Below are positions 47,914-60,300 of a DNA stretch of 64,000 nt, in pieces; positions within the stretch are counted from its first letter, which is position 1; each line of letters begins with the position of its first letter. The notes under the pieces are model-generated. The model was not told where the DNA came from, searched no databases, and saw only the letters and a program-made list of their open reading frames with translations. The position numbers and the translations under genes are program-made. The stretch covers positions 186,001 through 250,000 of the forward strand of contig NW_026570264.1 of assembly GCF_019649055.1 (NCBI RefSeq), given 5' to 3'. This stretch comes from Paramacrobiotus metropolitanus. Taxonomy: Eukaryota; Tardigrada; Eutardigrada; Parachela; Macrobiotidae.

Positions 47914-49177
47914 GCGGAACGACCATTTAGCTGGCGACCTCGACAATTTGTTTTCGCAAAGTGCGATAGCCCGTACCGCGTCTGGTTGTTGCAGTTATTA
48001 TTACGTTACAATCTCCGCGGCAACAGTCGAAAATGTGTTTGTGTCGAAAGCGTAAAAAATTGATGTAGTACCTCGCTGCGCGCGGTGGAAGTAACTGTCA
48101 CTACTATGTCACATGGCACTGACAGTTTCTTCGGTATACAGAGTACATATTGTACCAACAGCAATAAAGTGACAATAACTGAAACGCTTTCCCATAACTT
48201 CCATTCAGGGAAAAATCCTCCAGTCCATTCTCTAGTCTATAATGGTATAATTCATTCTGTTTTAATGGCGACGTGCAGCGTATAACGCAAAAGCAACGTG
48301 ATCTCGAATATCGAAAATCATTACTTACACGAAAATCAGAAGTTGAGGAAATACGTACAGTGGAGTAGCAGACTAATAGGTGGCACAACTGCTCGCGCTT
48401 GAAACCACGAGCATATGCGGAAAGAAATTCGTGAAAGAGCTGCCGAAAGATCTCAGCGATTGCAATGGTAATCAGGAGAGGTTTTCCGCCAGAAAATCAA
48501 TATCAAGTTTTTAAACGGCAAATGCTGTCTCTGTCCGAGGAACGTTTAATAATATGGTTGACAACGAGGATGTGTTTTTGCTTTTAAGCTAGCTAAGCGG
48601 GAATAATAATTTTTTTAATTTTAAAATTTTATCAGTGATACAAAAATTTAACTGACCAGAGAAAAAAGGTTATTTGAAATGTCCAAAAGCGTAGCTCAGT
48701 GGCACAGTACGATTCTTTCATTTCACATGCCACACCTGCAGAATATTAAAGTTTTCCCTTTAAGATATATTTTTTTTAAAATTTTTGCGCGAAATCTGCC
48801 GTTGAAATGAATGAAAACAAACGAGGCAGCGAATTCAGAGGGCTAAAGTGACCGTAATTTTGTGCCCGCTTCACTTTATGTGAATCGCTGCTGCATTGAA
48901 AGCGACTGCATGTGAGCCTTGTCTTATGCGGAAGTGGAATTTTCTCATTTCATTCCAATGTTCAAATAGTTTAAGTTAACAGTTCATCACAAAATAGATA
49001 AATGGTGCAAAAATTTGGTTTCGAGTAGCATTGAACTTGATTATTATGTGAATTTACAGGCACAATTTTTCAGTTTAATCGACAGAAACTACATTAATTT
49101 ACGTACTAGTAGATGCCATTGACAAACGTTGTCGAAATTCTGAATACTTAATGCTGCATCCAGAAGATTGGCATGCT
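47914..49177. other. Non-coding region; left part of tandem unit A
   Basis: From about 48690 the sequence aligns loosely with 55900-57000 (for example CACATGCCACACC, GAGCGGATTCAG-like and TTTCAAATGTTCAAATA-like pieces), marking the left edge of the M13+Gr duplication. No gene seen. Confidence 0.4.
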
Positions 49178-49179
49178 CA

Positions 49180-49477
49180 TTCATTCTCCGCTTTTGCTAT
49201 TGACCATTACCGCCAACAAACAGTGCGTAAGAAAAGAGAAATTAAGTAATCAACCGAGGAAACATCGCTTAAGGCAGGCATACCGGTACCCGCTTCCTGC
49301 CGCTCAAACCGGTACATTCTCCGAAATGAGTCTCGCAGCAGGTGCTGGTAGCGGTGGATGGCGAAACGCTTTTTTCAATTTAAGCTTGCACAGACAATAA
49401 TTTTCTTTTCATTTTCCTTAGACAGTTTTCCCTATGCTGATTGGAACTTTTAAAATTACATAGGAGAAGATTCCACA
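49180..49477 (+). promoter_or_regulatory. Conserved 5' flank of M13-A
   Basis: Matches 57020-57322 upstream of M13-B, including ACATTCTCCGAAAT.AGTCTC and GCAGCA.GTGCTGGT. It should contain the promoter and 5' UTR. No individual sites can be named with confidence. Confidence 0.4.
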
Positions 49478-52400
49478 ATGCTGCTGTTTCGTGCTGCTCG
49501 GTTTCTCGTGACTGCCGGCAGTATAGCAGCACATACTGCCGGCAAGCAGCATTTACCAACGCCTGTCTGCGCATCTGATCTTTGTCAGGAAGTTGGTACG
49601 TTTCGCGGCAAATACGAAGATAGCTTACCACCAAAAATTAATTTGATTTACGGAGATCAATACTTTGCCAGCGCTCAGCTTGATGCTCAGAACAAGCCTA
49701 TCTTCGATTGTCCCTAAAATAAGGATGGGTGGTTGAATCGATTGTACAAAGTGTTGTGATTTATATAGCCAGTGACATCGTCGCCAACATGGACGAAACC
49801 GTGGATCCTTGCGTGGATTTCTACGCTCACGCCTTTGGCCGTTGGAACCCAACGTATGGGTATGATTATGGTCAATACGGCGTCCTCATGGCCAAGATCT
49901 CCGTTCAGCTACAAGGTAGTTGAGAAACTGCCTGACCGGCAACTGGGCATAAACAGGGCATTCCTTAGAATTCCATGCCTAGATTTCTTTTCCGTCCCAC
50001 GGTTTGTCCCTGGCATACTGTTGTCTGTGGGGAACAGTTTTTGGAAAGAATCTGTAGATAATCGCTCACCATAATTAACTGGGAAAATGAGAATAGGGCA
50101 TGAGCAAACTGGAGCAAAGCTTTTCGGTTTCGGAAATGCCTGCAGCTGCTACGAAACACTTTTTTTGGTTGCCAGCTTCCAATCGTCTTTGTTTTTGTTT
50201 CTATGCTTTCTTTGGGATTCCTAGATAACCGGTCACTTCCAGTATACATACAGATACATTATAAATAGCTGGTCGTGGGTCCCCATGTGGTTGGGAACGC
50301 AATTAACTGCAACTTCCAGTCGACTTAATGCTTAAAATAGAAGTCGAATTCCATTAAATTTCATATTTCACAAGTGCAGAAGACTAACCAGACCACAATG
50401 GGTGGGGCTTATTTCCAGTAAATTAAATTTTTTAAAAAAAATGCTTCCCAAGTTTGCCAAAACTGTCTCCGCTCGAACTAAAAAATTAAAAGATACTCAC
50501 TAAAGTAGGTTTGCAGCTGTTTAAGGAAGTTGCTCATGGTGCAGTTAAGCATTGCTATGAGCTGGGATAACGTAATAAACTTTATGTATTTTATCTACAA
50601 AACGAAGTCATTCCTCGCATCGTTTGGATTAATTCTGAAGTCGAACTTTTAAAAAACAGCATCGAAATGCTTCAAGGGTTCTGCGTATTCTTCTTGCACC
50701 GTAAACAACGATCGTTGAGTTGAACAGTCACCACAAATTTCAAATACTTGTTGCGCAGTATGACATTATCGCGATGACGTTGCTGTTCTTTTAGCTTTAT
50801 TTAACAGTGGAAATTACACAAATCCTACTGAGAAGAAAGTCATTGATATCTACAACCAGTGCATTGACCAAAAACCAGGTAAACCGAACTAATCCCGTAT
50901 TATTTAGTCTGTTTAATGTACCAGAAAAATCTCGAAGTTTCCAGCATTTCAAACACTTTCGCAAAATAATTTTTATAAACGATGCGCGCAACTGCATTAT
51001 ACCTTGGTCCTGAACCTTTTGGTGCTTTGCTGTATAAAAGGGATTAGGGATAGAAGCTAGTTGGTGCATTTCCAAAAATTTTGATTCAAATCAGATTTTA
51101 CTGTGCAGTTTGTTCACCGTTGTTCTGAGCCATTTGTCCCAGAGAAAGTTACTCCATCTAAAACCGCTTAGCTAATTAACAGATCAGGATTCCGATGACC
51201 GAATAGTTTTTGGGCACTGTCCACAAACTGCTGGACGGATGGTCGCTCTTTAACACTCAGCGAAAGGTGTCGTCGTTTCATTTGGACGAAACTCTGATCC
51301 GTCTACAACAGAATGCCATCCAGACCGTCGGCGATCTGCACGTGGACGAAAACATGTTATCGAGCGACGAGAACATTCTGTACTTCAGGGTGCCTGACGG
51401 CAAGGACAGTTGGCCGCACAGTGGGGAAGTAATGCGCTGGATAACTCCCATCGCAACAGCACGATACTCACAGCGTTCACCCAATTGATGACATCGTGGA
51501 GGCCGATCGTGCAGCGCTTACTTCATGCTGCCAATACGACTGTCCAATGGTCCATTGTGGAAAGCCGGATGAAAAAAGCTATTATGCTGAATGTTGTCCT
51601 GGCGGCGGTACGTGCGCACTGATTTTTCTCTCTAACAAATTCATATTTTAATTTTGTTATTTTAAACCTTACGGAATAATATTATTGCTTTTAAAAACTG
51701 TTATTAAAATTATTACCCTTTTTTCTAATAGTCTCAACCTTACTATCGGATTTTTGTTAGTTAAACAAGATTACAAGGTCTTTAATAATTTTTAGGGGGC
51801 AAAAGGAGTTATCGACACCAGAAAGCGTATAACATCGGTGACCTTTCCCGAGCTCCGTATCGCTCGCGGTTTCTCTCTAATTATCTGCAACTTTTCAACG
51901 CCATGCTGCGAGCTTCTTTAGTGGATTTCCAAGCCACAGCGGCCACGAAGTTTGGCGCCACAACGATAACTTATCTCCGTAATCTGGACAAAACGATGAC
52001 GCAGCTGGAGTCGAACGGAGACGCCGAACGGGCAACCCTAGCGGACTGGCTCTGGTGGGTGGCCGTCGACCATTACCTCAATCGAAGGACGGACGACTGC
52101 GTGAACCTGGTAAGCGACGCCATGCCGTTGACCGTCTCGGGAATGTTCTTCAAGACGTACATATCGAGCAGAACCGTACAACAGGTCAGCACAGTCATTA
52201 CAGACGTTGTTTTTCTACAAAACGAACTTCATGAAGGAGTGGTATGGTGCACGCTTTGGTATCAAAGAACCACAAGGCACAAGAACTTACTAGTAAAAGA
52301 TTGATTAACGGTTGTGTGCATGAAACAGGCCAAAGTGCTGACCTCCGACGTTGCCAACGGGGTTCGCGACGCGGTCCTTCTTAAAGCGGCCTGGATGGAC

Positions 52401-54520
52401 CGGGCAACCCAGGAAGCGGCGGTAGACAAGCTCAACCATACACTGCGGATGGTGGGTTATCCAGAAGAGTTCGTGCGAAACTCGACTCTTCTCGACAAAC
52501 TTTATGAAAAGGTACGCAAACTTTGGGCCTAAGTTGTTGGTATAAGAACGGCGTTTACCGTTAATAGAAGCTCCACCCATGCCGTGTTTCTCCTTTAATC
52601 CACATAAAAATATTTTTTCACAACTGCACAGATAAAAATAGTAAGTAATTCTTGCCAACGTTATTCCCTATCTAACTAGACAAGCGAAGATTACAGATAA
52701 GACCACCAGTATTAAGTCATGTACATCTGGCGAAGTTAGAGACTTCTGCAGATTCAAGTGAAACCAGCATTCTCCGACACACTGCACACCATCGATCAGA
52801 GCAAAAGTTGGATCAACCTGCAAAAACTTTCGCTGACTAACACTCGCGACAATCCCTTCGATCCGACCGACCTGACCAGCGCCAACGCCGCGATGGAAGC
52901 GGACCGTAACTACAAAGGTATGCAAAGGCCAAACAATTTTTTTATACCTCGAACTTCTTGGCAAAATCGTGAAGAAGCTCCGGTCAAGCAGTTTTCCTTA
53001 AGTAGTCCGTACAAACTATTGTCCTACGACCATACAGATGGAGACTGTACTTGCTGACAAAGTTTTTTTCCCAGTAAAGATGATAAACGTACAGTATACC
53101 CTTGAAGTACCAGCGTCAGCGGCACAAGCCGATGAGAAGAAATCGAGACTTTACTCCAACCAGATCGGCCGCTATATTTTCGCACTAAGTAATTGCCTTT
53201 GAAATGACGGGACCATGGGGACCCCCTGCTATGGCCATCGTCAAGGATTTAGGCAAGGGACTGCAGCAACATACCGGGGCATCTCACTCGACGAATTTCT
53301 GCGACAACGATTGTCGCTAGAAATCCAAAGAGGGGACGCGACATTTGTACTCGGGACCATGGGCGATGCGGATAAATTAAACGAGATCTCTTTAATACTT
53401 TACTATGTTCCGATATCTTGTGCCTTGTGTTCGATTTGACCAATAAAAGTTTTAGTAAGTACTAAATTATGTACATCTGGCGAGATTGGGACTTTTACAG
53501 ATTCAAGTGAAACCAGCATTTTTCGACACACTGCGCAGCATCGATCAAAGCAACAGTTGGATCAACCTGCAAAAACTCTCGCTGACCAACGCCCGTGACA
53601 ATCCTTTCGATCCAACTGACCTGACCCAAACCAACGCCGAGCTGGAAGCGGACCGTAATTACATGGGTACTTCTTCATGCCACTGCTAGCAACCGCTAAA
53701 GAATTGGTTGAATTAATGAAGCATGGGTCGGTTTTGCAGTTATTCGGGCTGCCCTCTTGCAGCCACCATTCTTCTACACGGGCAACCTGGACATTATCAG
53801 TTACGCTCGCTTAGGATTTGCCGTTGGCCACGAATTCACCCATGGCTTCGATATCGGAGGCGAGAACGGTTTTAAACTGAAAACATTTTCTCCAAATACG
53901 TAATTAACGATGCCGTATTAGGAAAGGATTTTGGAAAAGACGGTAAACCGTTTAACTGGTGGACAAATACGACGCAAAGAAACTGCAACGCAAGAAGGTA
54001 AGCCTTAGTGGATTTCTACAACAACATCAGTACGCCAGACAGCAGTGTGGACGGCCGGCAAACTCTCAACGAGAACATTGCCGACAATGGCGGATATCGC
54101 GCCGCGTATTTGGTTGGTATCTGTCTTTCATGTCATTATACTGTATTCTGCATACACAGTCTGCAACGAATGAGCTTTTCGCAGGCGTTCCATAATTTTA
54201 TGCGCCGCACGGGATACCGCATCCGATTGGAAGATCAGCTGTTCTGGTTGACACGAACGAACGAAGCCACGAAGCCACGAACGAAGATCAGCTGTTCTGG
54301 TTGACAGCAGCTCAGGTGACCTTTGTAGATGTTAAAAAAGAACGCAGTTACCCAAATTTCTTTTTAGACATCCTGCGAGCGTGTTGCTAAAGTTTTGGAC
54401 AACGTGCACCCACCGCTCCGATTCCGTGTGAGGGGGCCGTTCATGAATAACGCGGATTTCGGCAAAGCTTACAACTGTCCGCTCGGATCACCGATGAACC
54501 CACGGGATAAAGCGTGGTGA
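49478..54520 (+). pseudogene. M13-A: broken M13 (neprilysin-type) zinc peptidase gene
   Basis: Twelve exon-like pieces: 49478-49595, 49769-49915, 50795-50878, 51183-51607, 51796-52184, 52329-52511, 52752-52917, 53501-53666, 53740-53868, 53922-54112, 54185-54315 and 54368-54520. They align with M13-B. Lesions: an extra T near 51206-51211 and a missing base near 51395-51405 in exon 4; one missing base near 51831 in exon 5; in-frame TAA at 53999-54001; a 53-bp tandem duplication at about 54230-54335; and exon 7 present twice. The second Cys of DPCVDFYAHAFGRW is Phe. The zinc site HEFTH, the ENIAD Glu and the C-terminal His are still readable, so inactivation is recent. Confidence 0.85.
52717..53666 (+). 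repeat. Tandem duplication of M13-A exon 7 and its acceptor region
   Basis: Exon copies 52752-52917 and 53501-53666 are each 166 nt with the same borders. The intron ends before them are also alike (GTACATCTGGCGA). The period is 749 bp. Because each copy is 55 codons plus one base, using both would shift the frame; one must be skipped. M13-B has a single copy. Confidence 0.85.
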
Positions 54521-54704
54521 AGAACTTGTGCCTGTCCCACGTGAATAATTAGCGTCGCTACGCTATCAACAATGACGAAATCTAATACTTGTTCTGATAA
54601 ATTGTCGAATACCTAAAAAATATAAAATAAACAACGCTTGGGAAGTTCCTGCGGAATGAATTAGAAAAAATGAATTCAAAAGTAAAAAAAGCAGATAAAT
54701 TGTT

Positions 54705-55115
54705 ACTTCGCTTTGTCTCGTATTCCTGTCACTTTCAGTGTATCGTTTCATATTTCGGTCACCGGTCAGTGGTAGGACCGCACATGTGGCGCACTACCTG
54801 AATCGCACAGTTGCCTTTAGCCTCCGGTCGGTATGCAGTTCGCCCAACCCTCACACGTTTCAGGCCCAATAATTTCATTTGCGGAAATTTTGAAGACGTA
54901 AAATACCGGGTTTCTGCATCTCACCCGGTTCAGAGTGTTGGTTATTTGTTTGGATTCATGAAAAATTACTTATGTTTATGTTCAGATTTAATGGAGAAAG
55001 TCGTTTGTACGAAAACTAATCATTTTTGTGAATTTTGTTTTGTAAGGAAATTTAACTACCAGGTGACCGAAATACGAAACCGTATAATTTTTAAGTGACC
55101 AAGACAAAGCGAAGT
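54705..55115. mobile_element. MITE-like element with inverted repeats of about 60 bp
   Basis: The arms (54705-54765 and 55059-55115) start ACTTCGCTTTGTCT and end TATTTCGGTCACC before the interior. It lies between M13-A and the Gr5 relic, and the corresponding place in unit B (near 61310) lacks it. A related single arm is at 16185-16260. No transposase. Confidence 0.65.
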
Positions 55116-55398
55116 AGTGAAGGCGTCGTGCAGAGACTTTTATCGACCCCATAATTATATCGTATGGTTATTACCGTAAACCTCAGGAACCTGCTTACTC
55201 ACAAAAAAGATCACTTTGTTTAACTGCTGCATCTATGTGCTTGTTTATAACACTTTACGAAGAAAACCAGCAACTACCGGCAGGGCGATTTTGTGGTACC
55301 AAGCGACGGAAGTCATCAAGATTAAGCCATCCTCTTTGGCCTCACACTATGGTGAATGGCGTTTAGGCTAACCCTTATCGGCTACCCCTGGTTACTCG

Positions 55399-55735
55399 TT
55401 ATGTATTCGGCATTGTAGCATTTACATTAACTGGAGGCGCATCATCCAGCGACTCCTTGACCAACATGGCGTAGGTCACAAAAATCCGGCCATCTGCAAC
55501 AAACATGTAACACAATAATGACGTACTGTTGTACAGGGAGGTGTTCAGTCAAATTGGTAGCGGATTCGGTGATCAAAAAATGCTGACAAACAAGAGACTG
55601 AAAAGGCTGGCTGAATGATTGGTTTGGCAGTCAACCGTGGGCGGTTAATGTTCCTCGGTGCTCTTGTTGCAGTGCAATTCGGCCGTAAGGAACGGGAAGG
55701 CGCCCAGAACACAGTAGGCACAACCATGGTTATCT
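55399..55735 (-). pseudogene. Gr5: relic of a Gr gene in unit A
   Basis: 55660-55735 (minus) reads NHGCAYCVLGAFPFLTA, the N-terminal motif of Gr6 (NHGCVYSVLRAFLFLNA), but the start codon is lost. 55399-55493 matches the 96-nt last exon with one base missing, giving a stop inside the FATYA motif. Exon 2 and nearly all of exon 1 are deleted. It lies convergent to M13-A exactly as Gr6 does to M13-B. Confidence 0.85.
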
Positions 55736-55740
55736 TGGCG

Positions 55741-57019
55741 TAACAGTACAGTAACTTGAAAAGAAATACTGATCTTTAATATTTGAAAATAATTCTCGAG
55801 TCCCTTAAGGTTCCATGGCGATGTGCAGCGTACACCTCACAAACTGAAAACTTTTATTTGGGAATGCCTGAAACTTTCCGGACTACACTTTCCGGCCGAA
55901 ATTGTAGTGCAATGACGCAGTGCATTCTTCGAATAATGCCGCTCGCATGCCACACCATTAAAACTGTTACGATTTTCCCATTTTTTTCTCCCAAAGTTGC
56001 CGGTGAAATAGTTAGAAAATAAACTTGGAGCGGATTCAGAAAGGCCAGCAGACCATAAATTAAGTGTTGTACTTCGTGTGATCGCAGTTGCATTGCAAAC
56101 ATGAGCGCATTGCACATGTACATAAACACTGATGCGACACCGGAATTTTCACACTTCTTTCAAATGTTCAAATACAAAGTAATTTCAACTTTCGATTCAC
56201 AGAAACGTTTAAAACATGTTGCAGGACTTCGGGTCCGTGTGGCATAAGATTTCCGTGTATAATTTCTTCGCTAACACGAGCCATTTCATCATTATTCTGT
56301 CATTCTGGAGCAGGGATTAAAATAGTAGAAATTTAATAATACACACTTCCCTCTCGATCCAGTGGCCCAGCATTCTTGTTAAGCAGCTACGTAGCATTAT
56401 ATATGTAACCTTATAATCCGATATGTAATCTTATAATATAAGCAAACTTATAATTACGATTCATGGAAAAAATTCGCGCTACGCGCGAAACTATCTGTAT
56501 TTTCCGAAAATAACGCTTTTGATATTGTTTTCCTGCGGTTTCGGAGTTTGGCTCAGAGAGCGATAAAAAGCAGCGAGTAATTTAGACCGATTGTATTGCA
56601 GTTACCGCTAAATAAATACACAGTTCCATGCAGGTTCACGTAAAACGAATCGGTTATTGCTGTTTCTCGTACTTTACAGAAAAATCTGAGGGATGTTCGA
56701 ATTTCCAGTAGGAAAGCCATGAAATTTTATCAGTCAGAGGTTTTTTTGGGGCGTCTTCAATGCACGAATGACCACCGTGACACAGTGTTGCATAGAATGA
56801 TATCAGTTTCGCGCGAAGCGCGAAGCCGACCGCAGATATTGCCTTAAAAAATTAAGAAATTCCATTAAAAATACAGACTTAATTGGAATTTTTAATTCGG
56901 CAGACCCCCTCTAACGTTTTCTCAACGGATTTCAACTTTTTTAATGTTGCACATTTGGCCTTTAAAAATACACAAAACATATTTAATAACACACAAGCTG
57001 TGTAATAACACACACTATT
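55741..57019. other. Intergenic left part of unit B
   Basis: Loosely aligned with 48690-49180. Contains the hairpin-ended element 56477-56843. No gene recognised. Confidence 0.4.
56477..56843. mobile_element. MITE-like element with GC hairpin ends
   Basis: The left end TTCGCGCTACGCGCGAAACT and the right end, reverse complement TTCGCGCTTCGCGCGAAACT, form an inverted pair. Each end is itself a small palindrome. Interior about 320 bp, non-coding. No clear target duplication. Confidence 0.6.
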
Positions 57020-57322
57020 TTAGCCTATGTTCTTGAGGCTTGCATTGGCCGTTACCGCCAGGAAGAACGTACCGGCAAAGAACAATCAAGTAATCAAAGC
57101 GATAAATATCGCTTCGGGCTGACTTACTGCTTTCTGTCTTGCAAACCGTTACATTCTCCGAAATCAGTCTCGCAGCACGTGCTGGTTGCGGCAGATGGCG
57201 GTTCGATTGTTTCATTTAAAACCGGTACTGACATTAATTTTCTATTTAGTTTCTTGAGACAATTTCTTTATGCTGTTGCGGGACTTCTATAATTACACTG
57301 TACACAGGAAGAATTTCCGCAA
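57020..57322 (+). promoter_or_regulatory. Conserved 5' flank of M13-B
   Basis: Counterpart of 49180-49477. Similarity continues up to the start codon, so promoter and leader were both duplicated. Confidence 0.4.
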
Positions 57323-60300
57323 ATGCTGCTGTTGGATGCGGTCGGATTTATGGCTATTGCTGCTGGCATAGCACAAGCTACCGGCAAGCAGCATTTACCA
57401 ACTCCTGTTTGTACGTCTGATCTTTGCCAACGAGTTGGTATGTTACCAAAAGTAGAAAGCTTGATACCAAAAATTGGCGATTTATGGAGATCGGTACTCA
57501 CCATAAATTCTCTGGTTTCCACGCTCGGAATAAGTGCACAGTTGGCTGCTGTCCGTACGATGCGAGCAGGTTGCTGAGCCGATGTAACTGTATTTCTTAG
57601 CCAATGACATCGTCTCCAACATGGATGAAACCGTCGATCCTTGTGTGGATTTCTACACTCACGCCTGTGGCCGCTGGAATGTCAGCGGTCCGGATGACTA
57701 TGGTCAGTACGGTATCGTCAGGGCCAAGATTGCCGCTCAGCTTCAAGGTACGCATTAAAGCGTGTGCTCAGGCGGATCTACTGGGCATTCCATACCAAAA
57801 CTTCATTGCTTTCCGCCGGTTTTCTTTCCGCACATTATTATTGCGGTTTTCTTAGAAACATCTACAGTAACTAGCCGATCAACAAAATTGATGGAACTCA
57901 AACATATAAAATACCGAAATGCGGCACGTAGTTCGTGTACTGCAGCAGCATGGATCGTAAACACTGCTCACTGAATGGAACAATTTACGAACTGGAATAT
58001 GGAACTCGTATGTATATGCCGTAACATACTTGTACATACCATTACTGCGTCGACGTTATGGATCTTTTTCAGAGTTATTTGAAAGTAGTAATTATACCAA
58101 TCCCACTGAAGAGAAGGCCATAAATATCTACAACCAATGCATCCATCAAGAACATGGTAAAAGTATGTGAATGAATCACGTATTAGTTGCGTATATAATT
58201 CAATAAGCTGGCAAAAACTTCGAGGTTTTAAGCGATTCAAACGTTTAGTTTTTAGCAATATCGCTAAATGATTTGGTATAGGATGCACGCGACAGAGTTA
58301 TCAGCCTTGGTGCTTTGATGTTTCAACAACGGCAGAGATAAATGTTTAATAGTTGACACTAGCGCCTTCCCGAAATTTTATTCAAATTTAATTTTTCTGT
58401 ACTTACTACTTTTTATTGTTATTTTGTGCAGTTTGTTCTGGAAAAATGTATTTTATACTTGAAATAGTTTGCAGTGTTTTGTTTGCCAAATAGATCAAGA
58501 ATCCAAAGACCGAATTATTTTGGGCACGGTCGACGACCTGTTAGACGGATGGTCGCCCATGAACCCCCATCGAAATGTGTCCGTGTTTCCTTTGGATGAA
58601 ACTCTAATCCGTCTACAGCAAAATGACGTTGATACCGTCGGCGATCTGCACGTGGACGAAAACACGTTGTCTAGCGACGAGAACATTCTTTACTTCAGGG
58701 TGCCTTTCCGTCTCCTTGAGCGCGCCGCACAGTGGGGAACTAGTGCGCTAGACAATACCCAGCTCAGTGAGTTGGAAAATCCGGTAGGCTCCTGGAGGAC
58801 GATAGTGCAGCGTTTACTTCGTGCTGCCAATACGAGTGTCCCATGGTCCACTGTGGAAAACCGGATGAAGAAAGTTATTCAGTTGGATACGGTCCTGGCG
58901 GAGGTGAACGCTCACTTCTATCGCTAAAAACATTTTTTTGAAGTTTTTCGAAAGTTTTCGGATCCGAATTTTCAGAAGTTTTGTACTACAGATTGAAATT
59001 ATCTATTTCTAAAAGTGTTTATTATTCATTTATAATCATTTACGGTATTATCAGTATCAGTAAATTTTTATTTCTTAAAGTAGATACCGTTTTTCTTCGA
59101 TAGCTAAAAAGCTGTATTACGATTTCTTTGTCATTTTATGATTGATTATCAGGGTTACACAGGAGATTACGATACCGGGAAGCGTATAACATTCGGCGAC
59201 CTTTCCCGAGCTCCGTATCGTTCGCGGTTTCTCACCAATTTTCTGTCACTTTTTAACGCCCTGCTCCGAGCATCTTCGGTAAAGTTCCAAGCCACAGCGA
59301 CCACGAAGTTTGGCGCCATAACAACATCGTATCTCCTTAATCTGGACAAGACGATGACGCAGCTGGAATCGAACGGAGACGCCGGGCGGGCGACCCTGGC
59401 GGACTGGCTGTGGTGGAATGCCGTCGACCATTACCTCAATCGAAGGACGAACAACTGCGTCTGGCTGGTAAAGGGAGCCATGCCGCTAACCGTCTCCGGA
59501 ATGTTTTTTAAGACGTACATACCAGACCAAGCCTTGCAAAAGGTCAGCGTAAAAGTTATTAACAAAGCCAACTTCCTGAAGAAATGTGCGTCGTGTGCGC
59601 TTTGGTATCAACACAAATCCACATAAAAAAGCGTATTGGTTTAATTACCGACGATTTATTCATTGCTTGCAACAGGCAAAAGCGCTGACATCCGACATTT
59701 CCAACGGGGTTCGCGACGCGGTCCTGCTGAAAGCGGCCTGGATGGACCAGGCCACCCAGGAAGCCGCGGTGGACAAGCTGAACCATACATTGCGGATGGT
59801 CGGTTATCCAGAAGAGTTCGTACGAAATTCGACTCTCCTCGATGAGCTTTATGCAAAGGTACACAATCTCCGGGCCGAAGTTGTTGGCATCAGAGCAGCG
59901 TATACCGTGACGGATTCGTAATAGAAGCTCCGCCCATGCGGTATTTCTCCATTGGTCCACAAAATAACTTTTCACAAAAATAGCAATTCCTGCCAACGTT
60001 ATGCACTATCATAACGTTGGCAGAAGTATGTGCGTCTGGCGATGTTAAGACTTTTGCAGATTCAAGTGAAACCATCATTCTCCGACACATTGAGCACCAT
60101 CGATCAGAGCAAGAGTTGGATCAACCTGCAAAAACTCTCGCTGATCAATGCCCGCGACAATCCGTTCGATCCGACCGACCTGACCAGCGCCAACGCCGCG
60201 ATGGAAGCGGACCGTAATTACATTGGTACTCTGTCATGCTAAACCTGACAATCGCTGACAAAATATGATAGATTTATTGGGTTATTCACCATAACGTAGG

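Noticed and set aside
53215-53439. Plus-strand frame of 74 codons between the two M13-A exon 7 copies
   Set aside because: Mixed composition invites a retroelement reading, but no motif was found; it lies wholly in the intron between the exon copies.
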